Part shown: piece after piece, positions 26,070-35,223 of the stretch | Numbering within the stretch: the stretch's first letter is position 1 | Layout: each line of letters begins with the position of its first letter | NCBI RefSeq assembly: GCF_013373365.1 | Contig: NZ_CP035925.1 | Span: forward strand, 1-64,000 | Length of the DNA stretch: 64,000 nt | Direction of reading: 5' to 3' | Origin: Lentibacillus sp. CBA3610 | GTDB taxonomy: Bacteria; Bacillota; Bacilli; Bacillales; Amphibacillaceae | Position numbers and translations under genes: made by a program | Notes under the pieces: model-generated | The model's database searches: none | Seen by the model: only the letters and a program-made list of their open reading frames with translations | What the model was told of the DNA's origin: nothing

Positions 26070-26430
26070 TCAAACCACGAAGAGAGAGCCTGTCACGATC
26101 AAAGCGGTACGCCCAAACACAGGCTTCAACCCGCACGAGAGGATGTCCATCACGATCAAAAGTGAGCACGACAAGCTTCAACCGCACGAGAGACTGTGCA
26201 TCACGTTCAAAATGCAAACCAAACACATCTCAACCGCACGAGAGACTGTGCATCACGTTCAAAATGCAAACCAAACACATCTCAACCGCACGAGAGACTG
26301 TGCATCACGTTCAAAATGCAAACCAACCATCTCAACCGCACGAGACTGTGCAACGTTCAAATGCAAACCAAACACACCTCAACCGCACGAGAGAATGTCT
26401 GTTACGTTCAAATTACGTTAAAAAAGCCGC
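26070..26430. repeat. 52-bp tandem array E
   Basis: Units start cgcacgag at 26132, 26183, 26235, 26287, 26337 and 26384, with steps of 51, 52, 52, 50 and 47. A degenerate unit precedes them at about 26075. Each unit reads cgcacgagagactgtgcatc, then an acgttcaaaatgcaaaccaa part, then acacatctcaac. The centre units are identical and the outer ones degenerate. It lies between the tiny-ORF terminator and ygaC. Array F at 53862-54640 shares the 52-bp period and the gcacgaga start. Confidence 0.93.
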
Positions 26431-26613
26431 AAAAAACACGAGATACTCTTCACTTCAAGACGATAACCTGAAACAAAGAGGGAAAGAAGTTTTAAATCCG
26501 TCTCCAGCCCTTTTCTTTTGTAAATTCTGTCATGGCACTTATAATGAAATAGTAGGGTTTCAATATAAGTGTACGCTGGCGACATAAAGATAATCTTGGT
26601 TAGGAGAGATTGG

Positions 26614-27140
26614 ATGACTGCTCCAAGTGCCGGGTCAACCATACAAATACATAGTTATAAACATAATGGCAGCCTGCACCGCGTGTGGGAAAATACGTTA
26701 GTGCTGAAAGGAACCGAGATGGTCGTTATCGGCGCGAATGATAAGACACAGGTAAATGAAAGCAATGGCCGCAGCTGGATAACAAGAGAACCCGCCATCT
26801 GTTATTTCCATGCAGAGTATTGGTTTAAATGTTTTTTGCATGCTGCGAATGATGGGATTTATTATATAGTATATCAGCTCACCCTTTGTTTTTATGACGG
26901 AAGAGCATTTAAAATTATATCGATTAACGATCTCGATGTCAAAGTATAATCCGGATATGACATTTGATCTGCTTGATGAGATGATATGACGAGCATAAAA
27001 AGCAAATGAATTACCCCAGTTCGCTGGATCGCATATTATACCGCCACATCGATTATTTGCTGGACTGGGTCAGGCAGCGGAAGGGACCTTTTTCAGGCGA
27101 ATTTATCGACCAGTGGTATGAACGGTATTTAACGTATTAA
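26614..27140 (+). pseudogene. ygaC: YgaC family nucleoside tri/diphosphatase (DUF402), frameshifted
   Basis: The start TIQIHSYKHNGSLHRVWENT, then VIGANDKTQVNESNGRSWIT and REPAICYFHAEYWF, matches B. subtilis YgaC. Relatives hydrolyse nucleoside di- and triphosphates. After about residue 85 the frame is disturbed: three apparent extra T between 26905 and 26930 keep the frame, an extra A near 26947 makes a stop, and two missing bases lie near 26975. The rest (DRILYRHIDYLLDWVRQRKG, then PFSGEFIDQWYERYL) can be read in corrected frames to TAA at 27140. Amino acids are otherwise well conserved, which points to base-call errors. ATG 26614 has AGGAGAG upstream; TATAAT at 26540 is a likely -10. Confidence 0.87.
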
Positions 27141-27142
27141 GA

Positions 27143-27242
27143 AAAAACGCTGACACGTTTTTTCAGATGCCAGAGGCCGGAAGTCGGATTGGAAGAAATC
27201 GGCGAATTAGCCGATTTCAAGATTGAAAGTGTCCCTCTGAAG
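27143..27242 (+). repeat. Dispersed ~110-bp element, copy 3
   Basis: It begins gaaaaaacgctgacacgttt, followed by cagatgccagaggccggaag and tcggattgg. A perfect hairpin follows: gaaatcggc - gaatta - gccgatttc (27200-27223). Confidence 0.85.
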
Positions 27243-27261
27243 TGATATACCTTCTTAACTT

Positions 27262-27372
27262 CTAAGAAAAATTTCGGCTGCCACCTCGTCTTTCCAGAGG
27301 CCGGAAGTAAGAGGTCGGATTGGGTGAGATCGACGAGTCAGCCGATTTCTGTATTGAAGACGTCATTTAAAA
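27262..27372 (+). repeat. Dispersed ~110-bp element, copy 4
   Basis: It follows copy 3 directly as a tandem neighbour. It shares ccagaggccggaagtaagag, gtcggattgg, gagtcagccgatttctgtat and gaagacgtcat. Confidence 0.8.
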
Positions 27373-27446
27373 TTTGAAGCATAAATCAATTGATTGCTTA
27401 ACAACACGGAATCGTTTTATAATCAAATGAGTGTGGCTTTATAGAT

Positions 27447-27482
27447 CCTTGTTACAACCCGTAGCAAGGCTTTTGTTTTTAA
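27447..27482 (+). terminator. Hairpin with T-rich tail upstream of ygaD
   Basis: ccttg and caagg arms around a 12-base loop are followed by cttttgttttt. It may end a transcript from ygaC, or act as a leader structure for ygaD. Confidence 0.5.
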
Positions 27483-27506
27483 GTATGATATAAGGAAGCG
27501 AAGATA

Positions 27507-29258
27507 ATGAGCAGTATTAGACAATATTTACAGTTTGTTAAACCGTATAAATGGAAAATTTTAATAACCGTTTGTATCGGAATCCTGAAATTCGGTATCC
27601 CGCTCCTGATCCCATTGATTTTAAAGTATGTTATCGACAACATCATTAATGCTGATGATCTGGGCGATGCAGCTAAGGTTGAGCAATTACTCTGGCTGAT
27701 GGGCGGAGCGTTTGTCATCTTTTTGATTTTGCGTCCGCCGATTGAATACTTTCGACAATATCTGGCTCAATGGGTAGGGAACACAATTCTGTATGATGTC
27801 AGGGATAAGCTGTTTGATCACATCCAAAAGCTGAGTTTGCGATTTTATTCTCAGACAAAAACCGGGGAAATTATTTCCCGGGTAATACATGATGTCGAAC
27901 AAACGAAAAACTTTGTTGTGACAGGTTTAATGAATATTTGGCTCGATATGATTACGATATTGATTGCAATCGGCATTATGCTGACAATGGATGTCGGTCT
28001 GACAATTGTCGCCATCATTTTATTCCCGATATTTGGATTCTGTGTGAAGTATTTTTATGGCAGACTCAGAAAACTGACACGGGAGCGTTCGCAAGCACTT
28101 GCTGAAGTGCAGGGGCATTTGCACGAGCGGGTTCAGGGTATTCCGGTGACGAGAAGCTTTGCATTGGAAGACTACGAACAAGGGCAATTTGATTCCCGCA
28201 ATGCCAACTTTTTGCACAAAGCGCTTAATCATACTGACTGGAATGCCAAGACATTTGCTGTCATGAATACTATCACCGACTTAGCACCGCTATTGGTGAT
28301 TGCCGTTGCCGGGTATCTGGTCATTCAAGGTGATGTCACAGTTGGAACGATGGTTGCTTTTTCCGGCTATATGGAACGAGTCTACAGTCCATTACGCCGA
28401 CTGATCAGTTCCTCGACTGTTTTGATTCAGTCAATTGCGTCGATTGACCGTGTGTTTGAATTGATGAATGAACAATACGACATTACTGATAATCAGGATG
28501 CCAAACAGCTTGGACGTGTCAACGGAAAAATCGACATCGACCATGTATCATTTAAGTATGAAGATGAGGAAGCGCAAGTATTAAACGATGTCTCGCTTCA
28601 TGTTGAAAGCGGTGAAACAATCGCTTTTGTTGGTATGAGCGGCGGTGGTAAGTCAACATTGATCAGCCTGATTCCGCGATTTTATGATGTAACAGGCGGG
28701 TCAATCAAAGTGGACGGCACCGATATCCGTGATGTGAAAGCTCGCTCATTGCGTGATAATATCGGCATGGTTTTACAGGATAATATATTGTTCAGTGAAT
28801 CAATTGCCATGAATATCCGAATGGGCAATCCTGATGCGACAGATGAAGAAGTGGTTGCTGCTGCTGAAGCGGCAAATGCCCACGACTTTATTCAGGGGTT
28901 GCAGGATGGTTACGATACATTAGTCGGCGAACGCGGTGTCAAACTTTCCGGCGGGCAAAAACAGCGTATCGCCATTGCCAGGGTATTTTTGAAAAACCCG
29001 CCTATTTTGGTTTTCGACGAAGCAACTTCAGCACTCGACCTGGAAAGTGAACATATTATTCAGGAAGCTATGGAGCGGCTTGCTTCTGATCGGACGACAT
29101 TTATCGTCGCTCACCGTCTGGCAACCATCACACATGCTGACCGCATTGTTCATATTGAAGATGGCGAGATTAAGGAAATTGGTTCACATGCTGAATTAAT
29201 GGCACGAAAAGGGCATTATTACGATCTTTATCAAGTGCAAAATTTGGATGATTCATGA
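27507..29258 (+). CDS. ygaD: ABC exporter, fused permease-ATPase (YgaD)
   Basis: A 583-residue half-transporter. Residues 15-310 form six transmembrane helices of the exporter type. Residues 335-575 form the ATPase with Walker [10 protein letters not shown] (about 376), signature [16 protein letters not shown] and Walker [13 protein letters not shown], then the H-loop VAHRLATI. It probably works as a homodimer or with a partner to export a lipid or drug. Position next to gsaB and length match B. subtilis YgaD. ATG 27507 follows AAGGAAGCGAAGATA. Confidence 0.95.
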   Translation: MSSIRQYLQFVKPYKWKILITVCIGILKFGIPLLIPLILKYVIDNIINADDLGDAAKVEQLLWLMGGAFVIFLILRPPIEYFRQYLAQWVGNTILYDVRDKLFDHIQKLSLRFYSQTKTGEIISRVIHDVEQTKNFVVTGLMNIWLDMITILIAIGIMLTMDVGLTIVAIILFPIFGFCVKYFYGRLRKLTRERSQALAEVQGHLHERVQGIPVTRSFALEDYEQGQFDSRNANFLHKALNHTDWNAKTFAVMNTITDLAPLLVIAVAGYLVIQGDVTVGTMVAFSGYMERVYSPLRRLISSSTVLIQSIASIDRVFELMNEQYDITDNQDAKQLGRVNGKIDIDHVSFKYEDEEAQVLNDVSLHVESGETIAFVGMSGGGKSTLISLIPRFYDVTGGSIKVDGTDIRDVKARSLRDNIGMVLQDNILFSESIAMNIRMGNPDATDEEVVAAAEAANAHDFIQGLQDGYDTLVGERGVKLSGGQKQRIAIARVFLKNPPILVFDEATSALDLESEHIIQEAMERLASDRTTFIVAHRLATITHADRIVHIEDGEIKEIGSHAELMARKGHYYDLYQVQNLDDS

Positions 29259-29307
29259 TGTTGCACTGCGGGGTCTTATCTACACTGGTTATAACACTTT
29301 AATAGAA

Positions 29308-29575
29308 AAATCCGAACTGGTTCGAAATTTATCTGAAGAATTTTGGATCACTGTTCGGATTTTCTTTTTGATTCCATCCTTTTGTCTCAGCCTTATTCAC
29401 TCATTTGGAAATTACTTGAAAAAAGCCGCTGTAAATTAAGCTGAATTCGCTGTAGTTTATAGCGGTGCGCTATAGATCATGCCATAATCGCTGTAGTTTG
29501 ATCAATAATCGCTATAGATTTGGATGAAATCGCTGTAGTTTAGGCGAAAATCGCTGTAGATCATTATTCAGAGAT
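29308..29575. repeat. Hairpin plus seven-unit 21-bp array, copy 2
   Basis: The hairpin arms aaatccgaac (29308-29317) and gttcggattt (29353-29362) are the same as in copy 1. Seven units start at 29427, 29448, 29468, 29489, 29510, 29531 and 29552, with the single 20-bp step again between units 2 and 3. The linker also shares attacttgaaaaaagccgct. The whole module of about 270 bp is a paralogue of 1993-2250, and again follows a transporter gene, which it probably terminates. Confidence 0.92.
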
Positions 29576-29599
29576 TCTGCGAGTTAATAAGAGAGCTAT

Positions 29600-29725
29600 C
29601 AGGACGGCCTCCCTGCCGACAAATATCGGCTCGCTGCACTAAGGGACTTATCTTGCCCCCCTGGCATAAAATTGCTCAAACTCATACCGGGGGCGTCACC
29701 TAGTCGGGCAGCCTCAGGTCCAATA
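29600..29725. other. Structured non-coding segment with nested inverted repeats
   Basis: Outer partly complementary arms cctccctgccgac and gtcgggcagcctcagg enclose a second pair, gccccc and gggggc. No open frame fits. It lies between the ygaD repeat and the gsaB terminator. It could be a folded RNA or the remains of an inserted element. Confidence 0.45.
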
Positions 29726-29760
29726 CCCCCTTCTCACTACTACAATCGTGCCGAAACCTG

Positions 29761-29815
29761 AAAAAGGGGCATGATAGTCAAAAAATTTTTTTGAAAACAT
29801 GCCCCTTTTTTGGGA
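29761..29815. terminator. Terminator hairpin downstream of gsaB
   Basis: aaaaaggggcatg and catgcccctttttt are complementary with an AT-rich loop of about 25 bases. Flanking A and T runs allow it to work on both strands; on the minus strand it follows gsaB by about 125 bp. Confidence 0.75.
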
Positions 29816-29939
29816 TAACTTTCGATTGTAATTAAAAGAAGGGATAATGCACTCTTCCATAATGTGTGGGATACCGTAAGCTGCTTATCTTGATCAGCCG
29901 GTCAGCAGCGCATCAGCAAATATGGGATCCACAGCAATT

Positions 29940-31244
29940 CTAGTTTGTCTCATCTTTCGAAATGGCAGCAAATGCTTTGCCGGCGGCTTCAATGGTTGTA
30001 TCAATATCGGCTTCAGTGTGTTCGGTTGTCAAAAACCATGCTTCAAACTTGGATGGGGCTAAATTAATCCCTTGTTTGAGCATCAGATGGAAAAACCGGG
30101 CGAATGCGTCATGATCACTGGCTTCAGCCTGTTCATAATTTTCAACAGTGTCATCGCCAAAGAAAACAGTGAGAGCACCGCATACGCGATTGATTGAAAC
30201 TGGAATACCCGTTTCGGATGCTTTAGCCAGGATACCATTTTCGAGACGCTCACCCAGCTGGTCCAGTTTGTCATAAACACCGTCTTCCTGCAGCACTTCC
30301 AGACAAGCGATCCCTGCTGCCATTGATGCAGGGTTCCCGGACATGGTGCCGGCTTGATAGGCGGGTCCGAGTGGTGCAACATGCTCCATAATATCCTGAC
30401 GTCCGCCGTATGCACCGATTGGCAGCCCGCCGCCGATGATTTTGCCCATTGCGGTCATATCCGGTTCGACGCCATAAATTTGCTGTGCGCTGCCATATGT
30501 AAAACGGAATGCAGTAATCACTTCATCATAGATAACGAGCGCGCCGGCATCATGCGAAATATCTTTAACGGATTGCAAAAACCCTTCATGCGGTTTGACA
30601 ATCCCAAAGTTGCCGACAATTGGTTCAACCAAAACAGCTGCAACTTGATCACCCCAGCGGTCGATTGCTTGCCGGAATGTGTCCAGGTTATTAAATGGGA
30701 CGGTAATCACGTCTTCTGCGGTTGATTGCGGAATACCTGCTGAATCGGGCGTTCCCAATGTCGCCGGTCCTGATCCCGCTTCGACCAGTACGGAATCAAA
30801 ATGGCCGTGATAGCTGCCGGAGAATTTAATGATTTTATTCCGGCCAGTGTAGGCGCGTGCTACCCGGACTGTTGTCATGACAGCTTCTGTGCCGGAATTG
30901 ACAAACCGCACTTTCTCCAGCGATGGGATGGCTGTTTTAAGGGTTTTGGCGAATTGATTTTCAAGCTTGGTCGGTGTACCATACAAGACGCCGTTGTTAG
31001 CGGCATATGTAATCGCCTCTGCGATATGCGGGTGAGCGTGGCCGGTAATGATTGGTCCAAACGCTCCCAGGTAATCAATATACTTATTGCCGTCGACATC
31101 CCAGAAATAGGCGCCTTTTGCATGGTCCATATAGACGGGTGCACCACCGCCGACACCTTTGTAGGCACGTGATGGTGAGTTTATGCCGCCAACGATATGA
31201 TCCAGCGCTTCTTCATGCAAAGCTTTTGATGTAGAAAAATCCAT
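29940..31244 (-). CDS. gsaB: Glutamate-1-semialdehyde 2,1-aminomutase
   Basis: A 434-residue PLP enzyme that converts glutamate-1-semialdehyde to 5-aminolevulinate for haem and cobalamin. The PLP lysine is in [18 protein letters not shown] (about residue 268). Further motifs are [33 protein letters not shown] and [11 protein letters not shown]. It matches the GsaB copy found next to ygaD in B. subtilis, which usually carries a second gene, hemL, elsewhere. ATG has AGGAGGCATTTTTT upstream. A cobalamin adenosyltransferase gene lies 3 kb away. Confidence 0.95.
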   Translation of the reverse strand: MDFSTSKALHEEALDHIVGGINSPSRAYKGVGGGAPVYMDHAKGAYFWDVDGNKYIDYLGAFGPIITGHAHPHIAEAITYAANNGVLYGTPTKLENQFAKTLKTAIPSLEKVRFVNSGTEAVMTTVRVARAYTGRNKIIKFSGSYHGHFDSVLVEAGSGPATLGTPDSAGIPQSTAEDVITVPFNNLDTFRQAIDRWGDQVAAVLVEPIVGNFGIVKPHEGFLQSVKDISHDAGALVIYDEVITAFRFTYGSAQQIYGVEPDMTAMGKIIGGGLPIGAYGGRQDIMEHVAPLGPAYQAGTMSGNPASMAAGIACLEVLQEDGVYDKLDQLGERLENGILAKASETGIPVSINRVCGALTVFFGDDTVENYEQAEASDHDAFARFFHLMLKQGINLAPSKFEAWFLTTEHTEADIDTTIEAAGKAFAAISKDETN

Positions 31245-31387
31245 AAAAAATGCCTCCTATAATGATTACGCTCTGTACAAAAAATATAAATATCCATTCT
31301 GATTATACCGCATCGGGCGGGTCACGAAAAATAAATGGCAATTAACCGGATGGATAAGCATATGATGAGTGTAGAGCGAGGGATATT

Positions 31388-31840
31388 ATGGACTTTATTT
31401 CGTTGATTGTCATCGTCGGAATTGCTGCGGTTCTCATCACCAGTATTATCGACTTCATTCGTGGCGGAAAACTTCGCGAACGCATGCATATGCGGGAAAG
31501 ACGGTTTTCTGCTGAAATTTTTTATACATTATTAATGTTATACCTGATCGTCATTCTGGGTTTCGGATTTATCTATTTTATGCTCTCAATGAATGATGTT
31601 TTATTAGTTGAAGATGGTGAACTGCGGGAAGTAAGTGTTATCGGTTCAATGATCCATTCGTTTTACTTCAGCGGTGTAACCATGCTCACGGTTGGCTACG
31701 GGGATATTACACCGATTGGAATCGGCAGGCTGATTGCACTTGTGCAGGCGCTGATTGGTTATATTTTGCCGACAGCCTTTGTATTAAAGCTTGTACAAAA
31801 CAATCAGGAGAATAGAGATAGGGAAAAGGATATGCTATAG
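31388..31840 (+). CDS. Two-transmembrane potassium channel protein
   Basis: A 150-residue protein with three hydrophobic segments (residues 3-22, 48-72, 110-140). A pore loop ends in the potassium selectivity filter MLTVGYGDITPIG (about residues 103-115). There is no RCK or TrkA regulatory domain, only a short basic tail. It probably conducts K+ passively as a tetramer. ATG follows GAGCGAGGGATATT. Confidence 0.9.
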   Translation: MDFISLIVIVGIAAVLITSIIDFIRGGKLRERMHMRERRFSAEIFYTLLMLYLIVILGFGFIYFMLSMNDVLLVEDGELREVSVIGSMIHSFYFSGVTMLTVGYGDITPIGIGRLIALVQALIGYILPTAFVLKLVQNNQENRDREKDML

Positions 31841-31883
31841 TGGACATATCAGGTGTTTGAGAAGATTGGTTTATCTTTTTTGA

Positions 31884-31998
31884 ATCGAAAAGATAGTATA
31901 AATGTTTTCAATACAGAAATCGGTTAACTCACCGATTTCTTCCAATCCGACTTCTGACTTCCGGCATCTGAAAAAACGCATCACCGTTTTTTCTCAAC
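31884..31998 (-). repeat. Dispersed ~110-bp element, copy 5
   Basis: The minus strand carries gaaaaaacggtgatgcgttt, then cagatgccggaagtcagaag and tcggattgg. A hairpin with arms gaaatcggt and aaccgatttc follows. It ends tattgaaaacatttatac. Confidence 0.85.
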
Positions 31999-32033
31999 AC
32001 AACACAATCGATTAATTAAATGGAGGGATATCA

Positions 32034-32474
32034 ATGCGTGCTGAAGTAGGTAAACAAGCACCCGATTTCACATTGCAAAACCAGGACGGCGAACAAGTAA
32101 GCCTGTCAGACTATAAGGGTAAGAATGTCGTTCTCTATTTTTATCCGAAAGATATGACGCCGGGCTGTACTAACGAAGCTTGTGACTTCCGGGATAATAA
32201 AGAGAAATTCAGTGATCTTGACGCGGTCATTATCGGTGTAAGTCCGGATCCGGTCGAAAGTCATCAGAAGTTTATTGACAAACATGACTTACCATTTATG
32301 CTTTTGGCGGATGTGGATAACAAAGCTGCAGAAGACTACGGTGTCTGGAATGGCGGCATTGAACGCTCCACTTTCATCATTGACAAAGAAGGCAATCTGC
32401 AGAAAGAATTCCGCAAAGTGAAAGTCGACGGGCATGTGGAAGAAGCCCTCGGTTATTTGCGGGAAGCCAGTTAA
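32034..32474 (+). CDS. bcp: Thioredoxin-dependent peroxiredoxin Bcp
   Basis: A 146-residue Bcp/PrxQ-type peroxiredoxin that reduces hydrogen peroxide and organic peroxides. The peroxidatic site is FYPKDMTPGCTNEACDFRD, with the peroxidatic cysteine at about 45 and the resolving cysteine five residues later. Further conserved parts are VIGVSPDPVESHQKF and STFIIDKEGNL. It occupies the place of B. subtilis ygaF, a few genes before perR. ATG has TGGAGGGATATCA upstream. Confidence 0.95.
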   Translation: MRAEVGKQAPDFTLQNQDGEQVSLSDYKGKNVVLYFYPKDMTPGCTNEACDFRDNKEKFSDLDAVIIGVSPDPVESHQKFIDKHDLPFMLLADVDNKAAEDYGVWNGGIERSTFIIDKEGNLQKEFRKVKVDGHVEEALGYLREAS

Positions 32475-32516
32475 CGAATGAAACAACAGTCCATCTAGAG
32501 GTGGGCTGTTTTTAAT

Positions 32517-32640
32517 TGGAAAACGTATAGAATTTCGGATGACGTTTTCAATCCTGAAATCGGCTAATGCGCCGATTTCCCCAAATCTGATTTCCGGCAT
32601 CTGACCTCTGGAAAAACGAGGCCAGGCCTGAGTTTTTCTA
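32517..32640 (-). repeat. Dispersed ~110-bp element, copy 6
   Basis: The minus strand carries cagaggtcagatgccggaaa, tcagatttgg and the hairpin gaaatcggc - gcatta - gccgatttc. It ends ggattgaaaacgtcatccga, followed by aattctatacgtttt. This is the most complete copy. Confidence 0.85.
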
Positions 32641-32736
32641 ATATTACAGTTTTATTATATTTATGTTTTCTGCGTTATATAGGCTCATCCCCAGGAATAA
32701 AATTTATTAACTAAAACATTAAAGGGGTGTGCTTTT

Positions 32737-33426
32737 ATGGAGGCGCGTCAACATATCCGTTTGCAATCTGTTTCCGTTCGCCATAAGCAGCTGTTTTTAA
32801 TCGTCAAAAGGTTATTCGATATCATAATCAGTCTGGTATGTCTGATTGTTTTGGCACCGGTATTGCTTTGGATCAGTTATCGGCTATTGAAAAAGGAAGG
32901 GCGGCCGGTATTTTTCCGGGAGGCACGCGCTGGAAGAGATAAACGTCTATTTATCAGATGGCGGTTTCGTACGATGACAAATGCTTCGAAAGTTATTCGT
33001 GCCCTGCCGCCGCATCCTTTCCCTAAAAGCTGGTCTAATGGTGTGCCGGATGCCTTTCACTTTAATCGTGAATCACAGCGGACGGTTACCCCAACAGGGA
33101 AATGGATTCAAAAGTATCGTCTGGACCGGATATCGGAACTTTTTAATGTATTAAAAGGCGATATGTCTCTTGTCGGGCCAAAGCCGGAGATTCCGGATAT
33201 TGCGGATTATTACAATCAATATCAAAAGCAGCGTCTGCAGGTGCGGCCGGGGCTAACATGTTTCGCCCAACTGAATGGCCGCACAAATAAAAACCATGCC
33301 AAAAAAATCAGGGATGATCTTTCCTATATCCGGAATTGTTCCATGAAATGGGATATTATCATCATGTTTCGTACACTGAAACAGGGCATTCGTAATGGAA
33401 ATTTCAGCCGTAAACGGTTACGATAG
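32737..33426 (+). CDS. Bacterial sugar transferase (undecaprenyl-phosphate type)
   Basis: A 229-residue initiating phospho-sugar transferase. It has an N-terminal membrane helix (KRLFDIIISLVCLIVLAPVL) and conserved ARAGRDKRLFIRWRFRTM, RLDRISELFNVLKGDMSLVG, PKPEIPD and VRPGLTCFAQLNGR. Enzymes of this family load the first sugar phosphate on the lipid carrier for exopolysaccharide or other glycan synthesis. No other glycan genes are adjacent, so the product is unknown. ATG follows AAAGGGGTGTGCTTTT. Confidence 0.92.
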   Translation: MEARQHIRLQSVSVRHKQLFLIVKRLFDIIISLVCLIVLAPVLLWISYRLLKKEGRPVFFREARAGRDKRLFIRWRFRTMTNASKVIRALPPHPFPKSWSNGVPDAFHFNRESQRTVTPTGKWIQKYRLDRISELFNVLKGDMSLVGPKPEIPDIADYYNQYQKQRLQVRPGLTCFAQLNGRTNKNHAKKIRDDLSYIRNCSMKWDIIIMFRTLKQGIRNGNFSRKRLR

Positions 33427-33455
33427 AGGTAAGAAAAAGCCAGGGAGGCATTAGA

Positions 33456-34406
33456 TTGATTACCCTTTTTTCAGCAAAAATTTCAGAAAAACACCAAACA
33501 AGACTGCGTGAACGCTATCCTGATGTTACCTTTATTTTTTGCAAAAATATGGACGAGGCTGAGCAGCATATAGACAAAGCGGGCACTTTAGTCACTTATG
33601 GCGAGGATCTGACTGCCGGTTTGATTGGCTGGGCCTCCCAATTGAAATGGATTATGGTATTGTCTGCCGGTATTGACCGTATGCCGTTTGAAGCAATCAG
33701 CACACGCGAGATTCTGGTAACCAATGCGAGGGGAATCCATAAGTACCCAATGGCGGAGTATGCGTTTGCCATGCTGCTGCAGGTCAACCGCCAGGCTAAA
33801 CAATTGATGGCGAATGAAACGGCAAAAAATTGGGACCGTTCTGTACGGATGGAAGAATTGACGGGGAAAACCATGCTTATTGCCGGAACCGGGGCAATTG
33901 GCCAGGAAGTGGCACGGCTGGCAAAGGCTTTTCGAATGACTGTATATGGTGTTTCCAGAAGTGGACGGCCGGTGGGTTATTTTGACTGGAACGTTAAACA
34001 GGACGATTTGGAGAACCTTTTGCCTGAAGCGGATTATATCGTGTCTGTCCTGCCGAGCACACCGGAGACGAAAGGATTTTTCACCACTGATGATTTTCGG
34101 AAAATGCCTTCTCATGCTGTGTTTTTAAATATGGGCAGAGGTGATGCAGTCAGTGATGAAACCATTTTAAATGCCGTTCGCAAAGGCGAAATTGTCCATG
34201 CAGTACTGGATGTCTTTGAAGAAGAGCCGCTTCCGGAAGAGCATCCGTTTTGGACAGAAGAAAATATCACGGTAACACCGCATTTGTCAGGTGTTTCATC
34301 GCACTATCAGCGTCGTGCGCTTGATATTTTTGATCAGAACCTGCAAATATATTTGAATAACGGAACAGATTACGTGAACAAAATTGATGTAACCAGGGGG
34401 TATTAA
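33456..34406 (+). CDS. D-2-hydroxyacid dehydrogenase, NAD-binding
   Basis: A 316-residue member of the D-isomer 2-hydroxyacid dehydrogenase family. Substrate-side residues include VLSAGIDRMPFEAI and TNARGIHKYPMAEYAFAMLL. The NAD motif is IAGTGAIGQEVARLAKAFRM, followed by SVLPSTPETKGFF, the catalytic GRGDAVSDETIL region, VFEEEPLPEEHPFW and TPHLSG. It reduces or oxidises an unknown alpha-keto/hydroxy acid. The start is TTG 33456, eight bases after GGGAGG. It ends 2 bp before the next ATG, so it is co-transcribed. Confidence 0.92.
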   Translation: MITLFSAKISEKHQTRLRERYPDVTFIFCKNMDEAEQHIDKAGTLVTYGEDLTAGLIGWASQLKWIMVLSAGIDRMPFEAISTREILVTNARGIHKYPMAEYAFAMLLQVNRQAKQLMANETAKNWDRSVRMEELTGKTMLIAGTGAIGQEVARLAKAFRMTVYGVSRSGRPVGYFDWNVKQDDLENLLPEADYIVSVLPSTPETKGFFTTDDFRKMPSHAVFLNMGRGDAVSDETILNAVRKGEIVHAVLDVFEEEPLPEEHPFWTEENITVTPHLSGVSSHYQRRALDIFDQNLQIYLNNGTDYVNKIDVTRGY

Positions 34407-34408
34407 CG

Positions 34409-34969
34409 ATGCGAATTTATACGAGAAAAGGTGACAAAGGGGAGACATCATTAATCTCCGGAAAACGTGTACCGAAAAATGACCTGCGTGTGGAAGCTTA
34501 TGGTACGTGCGACGAGGCCAATTCATTCATTGGTCTGGCTTTGAGTTTCCTTGATCAGGAAGAATTACCGGAAAAGGAAGCGTTCTCAGAGCAAATGCAC
34601 CGCGTTCAGACGATTTTATTTCATGTGGGAGCAGAGCTTGCTACGCCAAATGATAAGGAAGTAGCCTGGAAACTGAAGCAGGCGCACATTGATGAACTCG
34701 AGGAAACAATGGATGCGTGGGATAAAAATCTGGAAATGCTGCGGAACTTTATCCTGCCATCGGGACATTCCGCATCAAGTGCCCTGCACACAGCACGAAC
34801 AATAGCAAGACGTGCAGAGCGAACGGCTATCGCTCTGAATGAACAGGAAGAGGTCAATCCGCTGGTCATATCCTATTTGAACCGTCTGTCCGATTTCCTG
34901 TTTGTAGCTGCGAGATATATCAACCAGGCTTTGAAGGGGACGGAAATACCATTAAAAGCGGATATTTAA
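34409..34969 (+). CDS. ATP:cob(I)alamin adenosyltransferase (PduO type)
   Basis: A 186-residue enzyme that makes adenosylcobalamin. The N-terminal TRKGDKGETSLISGKRVPKN binds ATP, and YGTCDEANSFIGLAL follows. The C-terminal ARRAERTAIALN helix and SDFLFVAARYIN are diagnostic. It starts two bases after the dehydrogenase stop. Its product would serve B12-dependent enzymes not present in this window. A terminator follows. Confidence 0.95.
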   Translation: MRIYTRKGDKGETSLISGKRVPKNDLRVEAYGTCDEANSFIGLALSFLDQEELPEKEAFSEQMHRVQTILFHVGAELATPNDKEVAWKLKQAHIDELEETMDAWDKNLEMLRNFILPSGHSASSALHTARTIARRAERTAIALNEQEEVNPLVISYLNRLSDFLFVAARYINQALKGTEIPLKADI

Positions 34970-34980
34970 TTAAGTCAAAT

Positions 34981-35018
34981 GAGCGATTATCAAAGAATGG
35001 TATCGCTCATTTTTTATC
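34981..35018 (+). terminator. Terminator after the adenosyltransferase
   Basis: gagcgat and atcgctc arms with a loop of about 16 bases are followed by attttttat. A run of eight C (35030-35037) lies just downstream. Confidence 0.8.
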
Positions 35019-35129
35019 ACTAAGATTCCCCCCCCCCGATTGAAGGGCCATTATATGCAGACTGTGGCTTTGAAAGTAACAAATTTTGCAAAAGGTTAAT
35101 AATATAAACAAGTTGGCAATATACTTATA

Positions 35130-35178
35130 TTGACAGAACACAGTAAAACCGAGTACACTTTAATTAGAAGAATTATAA
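35130..35178 (+). promoter_or_regulatory. perR promoter with a PerR-box-like operator
   Basis: TTGACA (35130-35135), an 18-bp spacer and TACACT (35154-35159) form the promoter. ttagaagaattataa at 35164-35178 matches the PerR box TTATAATNATTATAA at 13 of 15 positions and sits just after the -10, as expected for autoregulation. Confidence 0.75.
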
Positions 35179-35223
35179 TATAATAATACAACTGGATTGA
35201 ATATACTATTGAAAGTGGGGTGC

